64,000 bases of DNA from DAIDKA01 sp049792815 (GCA_049792815.1 JBARBG010000057.1:1-64000); one strand, 5' to 3'; shown: positions 8,939 to 16,860, counted from the stretch's first letter. Notes: generated by a model from the sequence alone, not told the origin. A program made the numbers and translations.

Positions 8939-9769
8939 CGAGCGGCCCTGGTCGATATGCGCGCAACGCCGCATCTTCCAGTCGCGCAATCCGGAGGTTC
9001 GGTAGGGAGCGATTTCACACGCGGCCGCAAACCATCCCTCAACCAGTGCCCGCTGCAGCTCGTGTCGTTGCGGTCCGGCGCGCCAGTCGCTGGCGCCGGT
9101 TTGGACGCGATAGCCGGCCTCGGACAGGAGCCGGTTCGCGACCCGCACTGCTCCCGGCCCCAGTGCCGGCCCAAAGCCCTTGTCGCGCAGCTGATGCCGG
9201 TTGAACAGCTCGCGCACCTCCGCATCCTCCGGTTCCACCGGATGGCAACTCATGCGACCGTCATAGTTGAGCGCAAACCATACCATCGCCGAATCATCCG
9301 CCGCCTTGCGGATCAGCTCGCGCAGCCACTGTTCCGATACCAGATCCAGCAGGGCCGAGGCCGTGAGCATCCCGCCGGCCGGTAGCGGCAGACTATCCAG
9401 CTGTGTCGCAAGATCCAGCGTGAGATTGCGGATGCGGCAATCGAATCGTTCGGCCCGCAGCGCAAGGTTGGCGCCGCTGCCGCTCATGAGGGCATCGCTT
9501 TGATCCGCCCAGGCTCCCACGCATTCTTCCACGGCATTGAGCAGCGTCGGGTCGCGTTCGATCAGCAGCCAGTTCTGGACACCCCCGAGGCGTGGCGCTG
9601 CATAGCGCAGGTTGGCGCCGGTTCCCGCGCCAAGATCGATGACCTCAAGCGGGGCCTCGCGCGGGATTGCGTCAAGGGACTCCACCAAAGCTGCAACCAC
9701 GCCCGCGTCGCGGGACTCCGCGTCCAGTTCTTCGCGCAAGGCCAGCCACTGTGCTGAAAAGTCGCTCAT
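8879..9769 (-). CDS. Class I SAM-dependent methyltransferase
   Basis: A 296-residue protein with a clear SAM-binding motif I (VIDLGAGTGANLRY, residues 43-56), an acidic loop ending strand 2 (LLIERDPTLL) and a later LTASALLDLVSEQWL segment typical of the Rossmann methyltransferase core. The acceptor cannot be read from the sequence. Its ATG overlaps the stop of the upstream phosphatidyltransferase-sulfatase gene by 4 bases, so the two are translated together. This ties the methylation to the pteridine/glycolipid-like cluster rather than to the two-component genes it runs into. Confidence 0.8.
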   Translation of the reverse strand: MSDFSAQWLALREELDAESRDAGVVAALVESLDAIPREAPLEVIDLGAGTGANLRYAAPRLGGVQNWLLIERDPTLLNAVEECVGAWADQSDALMSGSGANLALRAERFDCRIRNLTLDLATQLDSLPLPAGGMLTASALLDLVSEQWLRELIRKAADDSAMVWFALNYDGRMSCHPVEPEDAEVRELFNRHQLRDKGFGPALGPGAVRVANRLLSEAGYRVQTGASDWRAGPQRHELQRALVEGWFAAACEIAPYRTSGLRDWKMRRCAHIDQGRSLLRVGHQDLVGILKQQIGS

Positions 9770-12072
9770 GGTTTGTCAAAGGCCGCGAGCGACCAGGGGC
9801 CCAGCGCGCTCATCTTGCCCGCCGCCGGCCTGACCGGCGTGAGTCCCGGGCGGAAGCCATCGGCTTGAAGCGCCTGCAAAATCGCCGGCTGGCTGGCGAT
9901 GACATGCACCGGAACATCCCAGGAAGCGCCCTCGCCGCTGACGTTGGCCGCGGGCTGATGGTCACCGAGCATGATCAACACGAACCTGCTCTGAGGACGC
10001 GCCCGCAGGTAGCTGCTCAACGTGTCCAGGAAGTACTGCACTGAACTCACATAGGCCTTGCCCATGTCCGTCCACACCGGCGTCTGGGTCAGCGAGCGCC
10101 GCAGGGGTTCAGCATCAAACGGGTTTGGCGACAGTACACGCCGCCAGTCTGACTGCAGCGGCGGCGTGGGCTCAAACGGCATGTGCGTGGAGACTGTGGG
10201 AAAGAATACGAACACGGGTTTGCGTGGGCGTGCCTGCAACTCGCGTGAATCCAGCGCCGCCAGCGAAAACTGGTCGGGGATACGCCACCAGCCGAAGGCG
10301 GGGCCCTGGTAGTCCAGCCCATCGGCGCCATAGATTTTGTCGAAGCCGTAGAACGCGCCCTCCGGCCAGCTCTGGCGCAAACCCGGCATCACGGCCACGG
10401 CCCGGTAGCCTGCGCTCTTGAACACCGAGACCAGCGTCGGCCGGGTCTGCGTCATCAGCAGCGCGTAATGGTCGTTGTCACGAATATCGATACCCGACAG
10501 CAAACTGATATGCGCCAGCACCGAGCCACCGCCGAAAGTGGGGGAACTGACGTAGGCCGAGACCACGCCCCGGCCGGTGTCGTGAATCGCGGCCTCCAGC
10601 CGTTCGCGTGCCGGCCTCAAGGCGAGCTCGAACTCGGGCCGGTCAAAGGTGGTGCTGCCGTAGGACTCGATGAACACCAGCAACACATCACTGCCGGCGA
10701 GAGCGGCAAAACTCGAGTGCAGGAGCGGCGAAGCCGGCACGCCACGATTCGGCTGGCCCGAGATCGCATCGGCGACCCGCGCCACCTGCGCCACCAGCGT
10801 CCTGCTCACCGGTATGGAGAAGCGCGCAATTCGCGGTAACGCATCGGTCTGCTGCAGGAAGAAGCAACCCACCAGCAACACTGCCACCCCACCGCAGGTC
10901 CATCGGGCCGCGCCATACACACGCAATGCCCTATCAATCTGTCCCAGGGACCAGCGGGCGATGAGGTACAGCACCGCCAACACGCCGACGGTTCCCAGGC
11001 CTACGGCCGCGACCACCCAGGGCGAGGCAACGCGCACGAACATGCCCAGGACGGCTCCGAGCTGCGGTCCGTCCCAATACAGGTTGATGTCCCGTCCGTA
11101 CAGCGCCTGCACCGTGACGTAGGCGTAGCGCCCCAGCGCAAACACCACCACGAGTGCGGACAACGCTCCCAGCACACCGGGTCGTGTCCGCCCCAGCCAG
11201 GCATTGGATACGCACAGCGCCAACAGCAGCACGCTGAACTCGACGGACAGCTCTCCGGGCCAGTGCACGCCCAGCGTCGGCCAGATATTGTGGAAGGTGA
11301 CCGAGCCGTTGAGCACCACGATGGCCAGGAGTACGCCCAGCGCTTCCCACGCCTGGCGCCGCTCGGTGGCCGTCGCGCGCCCCAATAACCACAGCCCATC
11401 CACCAGAAATGACAGCGTCAGGGCACACAGTCCCACGGCTGCCGCCGGTGCGCTGGCCGCGGCCGGCGTGAAGGGCGCAACGGCCACGATCAAAGTGACC
11501 ACCTGCAGTACCGCCACGGCTTTGCGTCGCTGACTCGGCGGCAGCGCGCGTCGCATCCAGGGCAATGCCACACCCAAGACGACAAAGAGGTAGCGCAGCA
11601 GCCCCGAGGCCAGCACCCAAACCCCTGCCTTGCCCAACTGCCAGGCGAGCAGCGCCAGCACCATGATCAGCAGGGCATCGGTTTCCATGTCAAAGCGGGC
11701 ACCGAAGTCGCTCGCCATCCGGGTGCGACGGGCCAGCCAGCCGTCAACGCCGTCCAGCACGGCGACTATCGTGGCCAGTGCCACGGCCAGCGCCGGCACT
11801 TTCCCACTGTGTTCGCCGATCAGACCGGCCAGCAACGCCATCAGCGCGCCGCGGGCGAGGGTCACCTGATTGGCCGCCCCGAAGCGCTCGAAGGGGTGGT
11901 GCTGCGGCAATCCCCGCAGCACCAGGAACGCGCCCACTGCAAATACCCCCAAGACTTTGGCCCAATAGACAGCGCCAAGGCCCAGACCTTGGGTGCCGAT
12001 GAGGGCAAGCGCGCCGATTGTCAGCGCAGCCGTTAAGATGCTGATCAGTGCACTACGCAATAGGAGGCCCAT
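9766..12072 (-). CDS. Fusion of CDP-alcohol phosphatidyltransferase and LtaS-like sulfatase/alkaline phosphatase domain
   Basis: A 768-residue membrane enzyme. Residues 107-132 fit the full CDP-alcohol phosphotransferase motif: D107-x2-D110-G-x2-A-R, then G124-x3-D128-x3-D132. Several further helices follow to about residue 410. The C-terminal domain is of the alkaline-phosphatase/sulfatase superfamily, like lipoteichoic-acid synthase: metal ligand Glu in FIESYG (about 467-472), likely nucleophile Thr512 (SSPTFGGGS), and GDH at 703-705. By family, the first half moves a phosphoalcohol from a CDP carrier and the second transfers or cleaves a phosphodiester outside the membrane. The start is uncertain: an upstream in-frame start at 12180 would overlap the divergent dehydrogenase, and MGLLLRSALISIL at 12072 begins the first helix. 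Confidence 0.8.
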   Translation of the reverse strand: MGLLLRSALISILTAALTIGALALIGTQGLGLGAVYWAKVLGVFAVGAFLVLRGLPQHHPFERFGAANQVTLARGALMALLAGLIGEHSGKVPALAVALATIVAVLDGVDGWLARRTRMASDFGARFDMETDALLIMVLALLAWQLGKAGVWVLASGLLRYLFVVLGVALPWMRRALPPSQRRKAVAVLQVVTLIVAVAPFTPAAASAPAAAVGLCALTLSFLVDGLWLLGRATATERRQAWEALGVLLAIVVLNGSVTFHNIWPTLGVHWPGELSVEFSVLLLALCVSNAWLGRTRPGVLGALSALVVVFALGRYAYVTVQALYGRDINLYWDGPQLGAVLGMFVRVASPWVVAAVGLGTVGVLAVLYLIARWSLGQIDRALRVYGAARWTCGGVAVLLVGCFFLQQTDALPRIARFSIPVSRTLVAQVARVADAISGQPNRGVPASPLLHSSFAALAGSDVLLVFIESYGSTTFDRPEFELALRPARERLEAAIHDTGRGVVSAYVSSPTFGGGSVLAHISLLSGIDIRDNDHYALLMTQTRPTLVSVFKSAGYRAVAVMPGLRQSWPEGAFYGFDKIYGADGLDYQGPAFGWWRIPDQFSLAALDSRELQARPRKPVFVFFPTVSTHMPFEPTPPLQSDWRRVLSPNPFDAEPLRRSLTQTPVWTDMGKAYVSSVQYFLDTLSSYLRARPQSRFVLIMLGDHQPAANVSGEGASWDVPVHVIASQPAILQALQADGFRPGLTPVRPAAGKMSALGPWSLAAFDKP

Positions 12073-13055
12073 TGAGTCGGGACGATACACTCGCGTTCTG
12101 GATCGCGACTCCGGGCCATGGCGAACTTCGCCGTGAGGCGGTCGTGCCGCCGGGTGCCCTGGAAGCCTCGGTACGGACACTATACAGCGGTGTCAGCCGC
12201 GGAACCGAGTCCATCGTGTTCACCGGTCGCGTACCCGCGGGTGAATATGAGCGCATGCGCGCACCGTTCCAGTCCGGACAGTTCCCGGCCCCGGTGAAGT
12301 ACGGCTACGCCAGTGTCGGACAAGTCCTACAAGGTCCGCCCGGCCTTGCCGGACGATGCGTCTTCTGCCTTTACCCGCATCAGCAGCAATACACCGTGGC
12401 CGCCGAGGCCCTGCATGTGCTGCCGGAGAACGTTCCGCCGGCGCGCGCCGTGCTCGCCGCGAATCTTGAGACCGCGCTCAATGGACTGTGGGACGCGGGC
12501 GTAGGTCCCGGCGACCGTGTTACGGTCATTGGCGCCGGCAGCGTTGGCTGCCTTGCCGCCTGGCTTGCCTCCCGCATACCCGGATGCGAGGTCGAACTGA
12601 TCGATATCAATACGCAGCGCGCCGCCGTTGCGCAGGCCCTGGGCGTGAAATTCGCCCTGCCCGGCGCCGCCAGGGCCGAAGCCGATGTCGTGCTCCATGC
12701 CAGCGGCTCGGGCGAAGGTCTGTCGCTGGCGCTGCGGCTCGCAGCCTTTGAGGCGACGATCGTGGAACTGAGCTGGTACGGCGATCAGCCCGTGACGCTC
12801 GCGCTGGGAGAAGCGTTTCACGCGCGACGTCTCACCCTGAAGTCCTCCCAGGTGGGTAGCATCGCCGTGACGCGACGCGCGCGCTGGACCTTGAGAGAGC
12901 GGATGCGGCTGGCCCTGTCGCTGCTGGCCGAGCCGGCTCTGGATGTGCTCATCAACAGTGAGGGCCGTTTCGAGGATTTGCCGGCGACCCTGGAACGGCT
13001 CGCGCGCGCCCCCGGAGAGGTCATCATGCATCGCGTGACATACGGGAGCCCTTAG
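12072..13055 (+). CDS. MDR-family (zinc-type) alcohol dehydrogenase-like protein lacking the usual zinc ligands
   Basis: A medium-chain dehydrogenase/reductase of 327 residues from the TTG at 12072, which has AGGAGG just upstream (a GTG at 12048 is the alternative). The cofactor fold is intact (VTVIGAGSVGCLAAWLA, then an acidic ELIDIN after strand 2, suggesting NAD). The catalytic-zinc region is altered: the usual Cys-Gly-x-Asp is SRGTE, and the usual Gly-His-Glu is GYASVG. Such proteins are annotated as zinc-binding dehydrogenases but probably work without catalytic zinc, as in the BchC-like branch. Its stop is followed directly by the ATG of the PTPS-like gene. Confidence 0.8.
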   Translation: MSRDDTLAFWIATPGHGELRREAVVPPGALEASVRTLYSGVSRGTESIVFTGRVPAGEYERMRAPFQSGQFPAPVKYGYASVGQVLQGPPGLAGRCVFCLYPHQQQYTVAAEALHVLPENVPPARAVLAANLETALNGLWDAGVGPGDRVTVIGAGSVGCLAAWLASRIPGCEVELIDINTQRAAVAQALGVKFALPGAARAEADVVLHASGSGEGLSLALRLAAFEATIVELSWYGDQPVTLALGEAFHARRLTLKSSQVGSIAVTRRARWTLRERMRLALSLLAEPALDVLINSEGRFEDLPATLERLARAPGEVIMHRVTYGSP

Positions 13056-13463
13056 ATGTATACGGTCTGCGTCCGCGACCACATGATGATCGCCCACAGT
13101 TTTTCCGGTGCAGTGTTCGGACCCGCGCAGCGTTTGCACGGTGCAACTTATGTGGTGGATGTCGAGTTCCGGCGCCCGCAGCTTGATGCAGATGGCATCG
13201 TCGTGGACATTGGCCTTGCGGGTACCGTTCTGCACGACATTCTGGGCGCCATGAATTACCGCAATCTGGATGCCGAAGGTGAATTCTCAGGCCACAACAC
13301 CACCACGGAGTTTCTCGCCCGGAACATTTTCGAGCATCTGGCGCAGGCGCTGCGCGCCGGCCGCCTGGGGCCAACCGCAACGGCGGTGACGGCATTGCGC
13401 GTGACTTTGCATGAATCGCACGTGGCCTGGGCGTCCTACGAGGCGCAGCTCGCGGTCTTATGA
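13056..13463 (+). CDS. 6-pyruvoyl-tetrahydropterin synthase/QueD-like protein with altered active site
   Basis: A 135-residue T-fold protein of the PTPS/6-carboxytetrahydropterin synthase family. Recognisable parts are the first metal His (IAHSF, His14), the LHG motif (His28), the NTTTEFLARNIF segment and the terminal Glu region (LHESHVAWASY) that binds the pterin ring. Two key residues are missing: the HGH zinc motif is HGA (Ala30), and the catalytic Cys four residues before His28 is Ala24. The protein may therefore bind a pteridine or pyrimidine without the usual reaction. It abuts the dehydrogenase stop and overlaps the glycosyltransferase start by ATGA, so the three genes form one operon. 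Confidence 0.8.
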   Translation: MYTVCVRDHMMIAHSFSGAVFGPAQRLHGATYVVDVEFRRPQLDADGIVVDIGLAGTVLHDILGAMNYRNLDAEGEFSGHNTTTEFLARNIFEHLAQALRAGRLGPTATAVTALRVTLHESHVAWASYEAQLAVL

Positions 13464-14518
13464 GCGCGCGCGCGCTGGAATTCCTCTTTCCAGGCGACCT
13501 TGAGGCGGCGACCGGCGGCTATGGCTATGACCGCCGCATTATTTCCGGCCTGCGCGCACTGGGCTGGCGGGTCGCAGTGCATGCACTGGACGCCAGCTTT
13601 CCTGATCCCACAGGCCACGCGCTGCATCATGCCCAGGCGCTACTGGTACGACTGCCCGACCAGGCCCTGGTGCTGGTGGATGGACTCGCAGCCGGCGCCA
13701 TGCCGCAATTGCTGCGCGCCCAGGCGGCGCGCCTGCGCCTCGTGGCGCTGGTGCACCATCCACTGGCCGCGGAAAGCGGCCTTGCAGCGCATCGGGCCCT
13801 TGAGTTGCGAAACTCGGAGCAGCTGGCGCTTTCGGCCGTGCGTCACGTCATCGTGACCAGCGAGGCCACCAAGCTTGCGCTGCGATCCTATGGAGTCGGG
13901 CCCGATTCGGTATCGGTCGTGCCGCCGGGAACCGATGCCGTAGTGCTGGCCCATGCCACCCATGGCGCAATCTTGAAAATGCTGTGCGTGGCCGCCCTCA
14001 TTCCCAGGAAGGGCCATGACGTGCTGTTTGAAGCCCTCGCGCCACTACCCCCGCGCTGGAGTCTGACCTGCGTCGGGAGCCTCGAGCGCAGTCCGGCCAC
14101 GGTGCGACAGCTGCGGGCACAGCTGCAAAAGCTGAAGCTGGAGGAACAGGTCACGCTCGCCGGGGAAGTCGATGCCGCCACTCTGGAACAGTACTACCGG
14201 TATGCGGACCTCTTCGTTCTGGCGACTCGCTTCGAAGGCTACGGCATGGCCGTCGCCGAAGCGCTGGCGCACGGTCTGCCGGTAATCGGCACCAATGTCG
14301 ACGCCATTGCGGAACTGGTGGGACGCGATGCGGGGCTGCTGGTGGCTCCGGATGATGCGCCGGCGCTGAGCGCCGCACTGGGTAGTGTCCTGAACGACCC
14401 GGCACTGCTGGATTCAATGGCGGCAGGCGCCACCCTCATCCGCAATATCCTGCCGACCTGGAGCGAGTCATGTTCCCTGATGTCACGGGTCCTGGCGCTA
14501 CAGCACGCGCCGGATTGA
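13460..14518 (+). CDS. GT4-family (GT-B fold) glycosyltransferase
   Basis: A 352-residue retaining glycosyltransferase of the GT4 type. The N-terminal domain starts LEFLFPGDLEAATGGYGYD, carrying the glycine-rich acceptor loop. The C-terminal domain shows LCVAALIPRKGHD, the VTLAGEVD turn, and the nucleotide-sugar motif FEGYGMAVAEALAHGLPVI (E-x7-E). The donor and acceptor sugars are unknown. It ends the dehydrogenase-PTPS-GT operon and overlaps the convergent RibD-like gene by 21 bases. Nothing suggests a membrane anchor, so it would act on the cytoplasmic face. Confidence 0.87.
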   Translation: MSARALEFLFPGDLEAATGGYGYDRRIISGLRALGWRVAVHALDASFPDPTGHALHHAQALLVRLPDQALVLVDGLAAGAMPQLLRAQAARLRLVALVHHPLAAESGLAAHRALELRNSEQLALSAVRHVIVTSEATKLALRSYGVGPDSVSVVPPGTDAVVLAHATHGAILKMLCVAALIPRKGHDVLFEALAPLPPRWSLTCVGSLERSPATVRQLRAQLQKLKLEEQVTLAGEVDAATLEQYYRYADLFVLATRFEGYGMAVAEALAHGLPVIGTNVDAIAELVGRDAGLLVAPDDAPALSAALGSVLNDPALLDSMAAGATLIRNILPTWSESCSLMSRVLALQHAPD

Positions 14519-15460
14519 GCTGCAGACCGCAGGGCCGTGGCCATTGCCATTGGTCTTGCCGGCCGCGGCGCGCAGGTCGCAGTCAAACAGGATGTCAGAT
14601 CCAGCGCGATAGACGCGATGCTGGAGGCGCAGGCAGTCCTGCAGGCGCAGCTGCGGCGGCAGGCGTATCGCCGGGCGGCCCTCGCCGATGAGCAGCGGCG
14701 CGATGGCAATGTGCAGTCGATCCAGCAGTCCCGCGGTGAGAAAGGAAGACACCGTCACGCCGCCGCCTTCCACGAAAATCCGGCTGTACCCCAGCGCATG
14801 CAGCTGCCGCAGCAGGTCCTTCAGATCCAGTGAACCCTCAGTGGCGGCGACTTCCAGGGTCTGCTCACCCCGGGCGCGGGCCTCGGCGGCCGCGGCGCTG
14901 CCCGCCGCGCAGGCGCGCAGGGTCAGGGCCGCGCGGTCATTGAATACGGTGTGAGCCGGTGGCAGGCGACAACCAGGATCGAGGATGACACGCACCGGAT
15001 TGGTGCCGGCCACCAGGCGCGTCGTCAGGCGTGGATTATCAGCGGCCACGGTGGCGGCGCCGACCACGACGGCATCGCACAGGGCGCGCAGCCGATGCAG
15101 ATGCAGGATGTTTTCCGGGCCGGTGACCGAGATGGCATCGCCCGAATGGGTGGCGATGAACCCATCCAGACTCTGACCCAGGTGCCCGATGGTGATGGGA
15201 CGGGCAAGGCTGGCACTGCTGATCGGCAGGTAGAGCTCCAGCAGATCGCGGTTCGGGTCATCATCGCCCAAGGCTGACTCCCAGCCGGTGGCCGGATTCC
15301 ACGCCAGCACCGCGTCCGGATCATTGGCTGCGACCTCATGCAATCCGCCCGTCGCGAGTGAAAAGCGCCCGGGATTCCCCGCATCGAAGCTGCCGACAGC
15401 CTTGGCGGCGGCAAGTGCAACGGCCCATGCGTCAAGCGTTGCGGAGGCTGCGTATTCCAT
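14498..15460 (-). CDS. RibD C-terminal-domain (dihydrofolate reductase-like) reductase
   Basis: A 320-residue protein. From about residue 90 it is a RibD_C/DHFR-like fold: ARPITIGHLGQSLDGFIA, the NPRLTTR loop, PVRVILDPGCRLP, and IFVEGGGVTVSSFL. In riboflavin synthesis this domain reduces a ribosylamino-pyrimidine with NADPH. No deaminase domain is present; the first 90 residues (QSALGDDD-type, low similarity) are unassigned. It is divergent from the TorF-like gene and shares with it an intergenic MarR-type operator. With the neighbouring PTPS-like protein it makes a pteridine- or pyrimidine-derived product likely. Confidence 0.8.
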   Translation of the reverse strand: MEYAASATLDAWAVALAAAKAVGSFDAGNPGRFSLATGGLHEVAANDPDAVLAWNPATGWESALGDDDPNRDLLELYLPISSASLARPITIGHLGQSLDGFIATHSGDAISVTGPENILHLHRLRALCDAVVVGAATVAADNPRLTTRLVAGTNPVRVILDPGCRLPPAHTVFNDRAALTLRACAAGSAAAAEARARGEQTLEVAATEGSLDLKDLLRQLHALGYSRIFVEGGGVTVSSFLTAGLLDRLHIAIAPLLIGEGRPAIRLPPQLRLQDCLRLQHRVYRAGSDILFDCDLRAAAGKTNGNGHGPAVCSSIRRVL

Positions 15461-15505
15461 GGCCTCATCTTGCTCCAGTCCATGGCCGGATGTCCCGCTG
15501 GATCT

Positions 15506-15524
15506 TATATGCGTCTAGCATATG
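15506..15524. promoter_or_regulatory. MarR-type operator, copy 1
   Basis: TATATGC-GTCTA-GCATATG, a 19-base inverted repeat with 7-base arms (one end mismatch), lies between the divergent RibD-like and TorF-like genes. It matches the site at 16842-16860 beside the marR gene in both arm sequence and spacer length, so it is probably bound by that regulator. It overlaps the upstream ATG candidate (15522) of the TorF-like gene, which favours the ATG at 15534. Confidence 0.65.
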
Positions 15525-15533
15525 ATATCGCCG

Positions 15534-16247
15534 ATGAAAGCTCGCCATTTGCTGTGGACCTTGCTTCCGGCAACGGCCCTGGCTTCAGAGTTCGGCGCCG
15601 GGCTGACCGCGGTCACGGACTACGACTACCGGGGCGTCACGCAGTCAGCCAATCATCCCGCGCTGCAACTGGACTCCGAGTACTCAACCGCGCCGCTGCA
15701 CGTCGAGATCTGGACCAGCAATGTGCAGTTCGGCAACGACCCGGGCGCGTATGAAGCGGGCTACCAGGAGATCGCCTACTCGGCTGACCTGACATTCAAT
15801 ACAGACGGCTGGCTCAAGTACAACGTCGGAATCAACTATGCGACGTATCCGGGGCTCAACCCCGGATGCAACTATGCGGAAGGCTGGGCCACGCTGACTC
15901 ATGGACCGGTGTCTTCATCCTTTCACTACGCCTGGGACTATTGCGAAGTGCATCCGCACCTTGGCGCCTATTATGAAGAGGTCAACGGCAACTGGCCGCT
16001 CCCAGGGAAGCATCTGACCGCCGTGACGCATGTGGGTGTGAGCTGGGGTCCGTATTGGAATGCCGCTAACAACGGCTCTTATGTTGACTACGCCGCGGGT
16101 GTTACGGGTAACTGGGGACGGGTGACGGTGCTGGCCGAGGGCATCAACACCCACGGATATCAAGCCATCGGCCACGGCCAGCCCTTCTCGGGCAAGGCAA
16201 AACTGCTCATCTCCATAGCGGTTGCTTTCTCCTCAGCTGCGCACTGA
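15534..16247 (+). CDS. TorF-family putative outer membrane protein/porin
   Basis: A 237-residue beta-barrel-like protein matching the TorF (TIGR02001) pattern: signal peptide (MKARHLLWTLLPATALA), then GAGLTAVTDYDYRGVTQS with the typical YRGVTQ strand, and alternating aromatic strands to a short C-terminus. The family is thought to sit in the outer membrane, but its cargo is not settled. ATG 15534 is preferred over 15522 because it starts the signal peptide and is clear of the operator; neither has a strong ribosome-binding site. The 3' end overlaps the convergent marR gene by 15 bases. Confidence 0.75.
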   Translation: MKARHLLWTLLPATALASEFGAGLTAVTDYDYRGVTQSANHPALQLDSEYSTAPLHVEIWTSNVQFGNDPGAYEAGYQEIAYSADLTFNTDGWLKYNVGINYATYPGLNPGCNYAEGWATLTHGPVSSSFHYAWDYCEVHPHLGAYYEEVNGNWPLPGKHLTAVTHVGVSWGPYWNAANNGSYVDYAAGVTGNWGRVTVLAEGINTHGYQAIGHGQPFSGKAKLLISIAVAFSSAAH

Positions 16248-16784
16248 CGCCACGCGCTCGCGCCGCAGTTCCGAGGTTGGCTTCACGGCGAGGGTGACCG
16301 GACAGCGATTCTGCGGACATACATCAACTTCGCACAGCTTGCAGATCGCCTCGGCCGAATCGTCATCGCCGGTGAGGAAGGCGAGCATGCGCTCGAGCAT
16401 CGTCGTCAGTTTCTTGTGGTCCTTGACGGGTAGCACGGCCAGCACCTCATCCAGGCAGCGGCGCCGCGCGCGAACAATTCCCTGCACCTTGCGTTTGCCC
16501 TGATCGGTGAGAAACAGCGCGACTTCACGCTTGTCGGTACCGGTCTTCTTGTGCACCAGGCCCGCTTTTTCCAGTTTCTCGACGACTCTGACCGTCCATG
16601 AGTGACTCAGCGTCAGGGTCTTTCTCAGGAACTCAACCGTGCGTCCTTCATTGTAGGCAATCGCAACCAGCGCAGCCGGACCGTCCCCCGCAATCAACGA
16701 CTCCTGCTCGAGCCGGCTGCTCATGTGGTCGTGAAGACCGGTTAGAAATGCGCCCAGTAAATTCGCAGTACGCGCGTCAGCCAT
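16233..16784 (-). CDS. MarR-family regulator with C-terminal four-cysteine motif
   Basis: A 183-residue winged-helix repressor. The core carries the recognition region (TLSHSWTVRVVEKLEKAGLV) and wing (GTDKREVALFLTDQGK). After the dimerisation helix comes a cysteine cluster, Cys148-x2-Cys151-x4-Cys156-x4-Cys161 (CKLCEVDVCPQNRC), found in one MarR branch and suited to a metal or redox signal. AGGAG lies upstream of the ATG. It is divergent from the unknown gene at 16920, with its probable operator at 16842-16860 between them, so autoregulation is expected. A second matching operator is at 15506-15524. Confidence 0.87.
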   Translation of the reverse strand: MADARTANLLGAFLTGLHDHMSSRLEQESLIAGDGPAALVAIAYNEGRTVEFLRKTLTLSHSWTVRVVEKLEKAGLVHKKTGTDKREVALFLTDQGKRKVQGIVRARRRCLDEVLAVLPVKDHKKLTTMLERMLAFLTGDDDSAEAICKLCEVDVCPQNRCPVTLAVKPTSELRRERVASVRS

Positions 16785-16831
16785 AGTTTGGTTCTCCTTG
16801 GTGCCGTCACTCTACCGCAATATTGTGCTGC

Positions 16832-16860
16832 TTGACTTTTATATATGCTTGACGCATATA
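16832..16860 (+). promoter_or_regulatory. Promoter with embedded MarR-type operator, copy 2
   Basis: TTGACT (16832-16837) and CATATA (16855-16860), 17 bases apart, form a plausible sigma-70 promoter for the rightward unknown-MFS pair. The inverted repeat TATATGC-TTGAC-GCATATA (16842-16860) fills the spacer and -10 element, so a bound MarR dimer would block RNA polymerase. The repeat extends by one more base pair on each side. Confidence 0.65.

Noticed and set aside
12327..13235. Leftward frame over the dehydrogenase and PTPS-like genes
   Set aside because: Crosses two recognised rightward genes and has no recognisable motifs.
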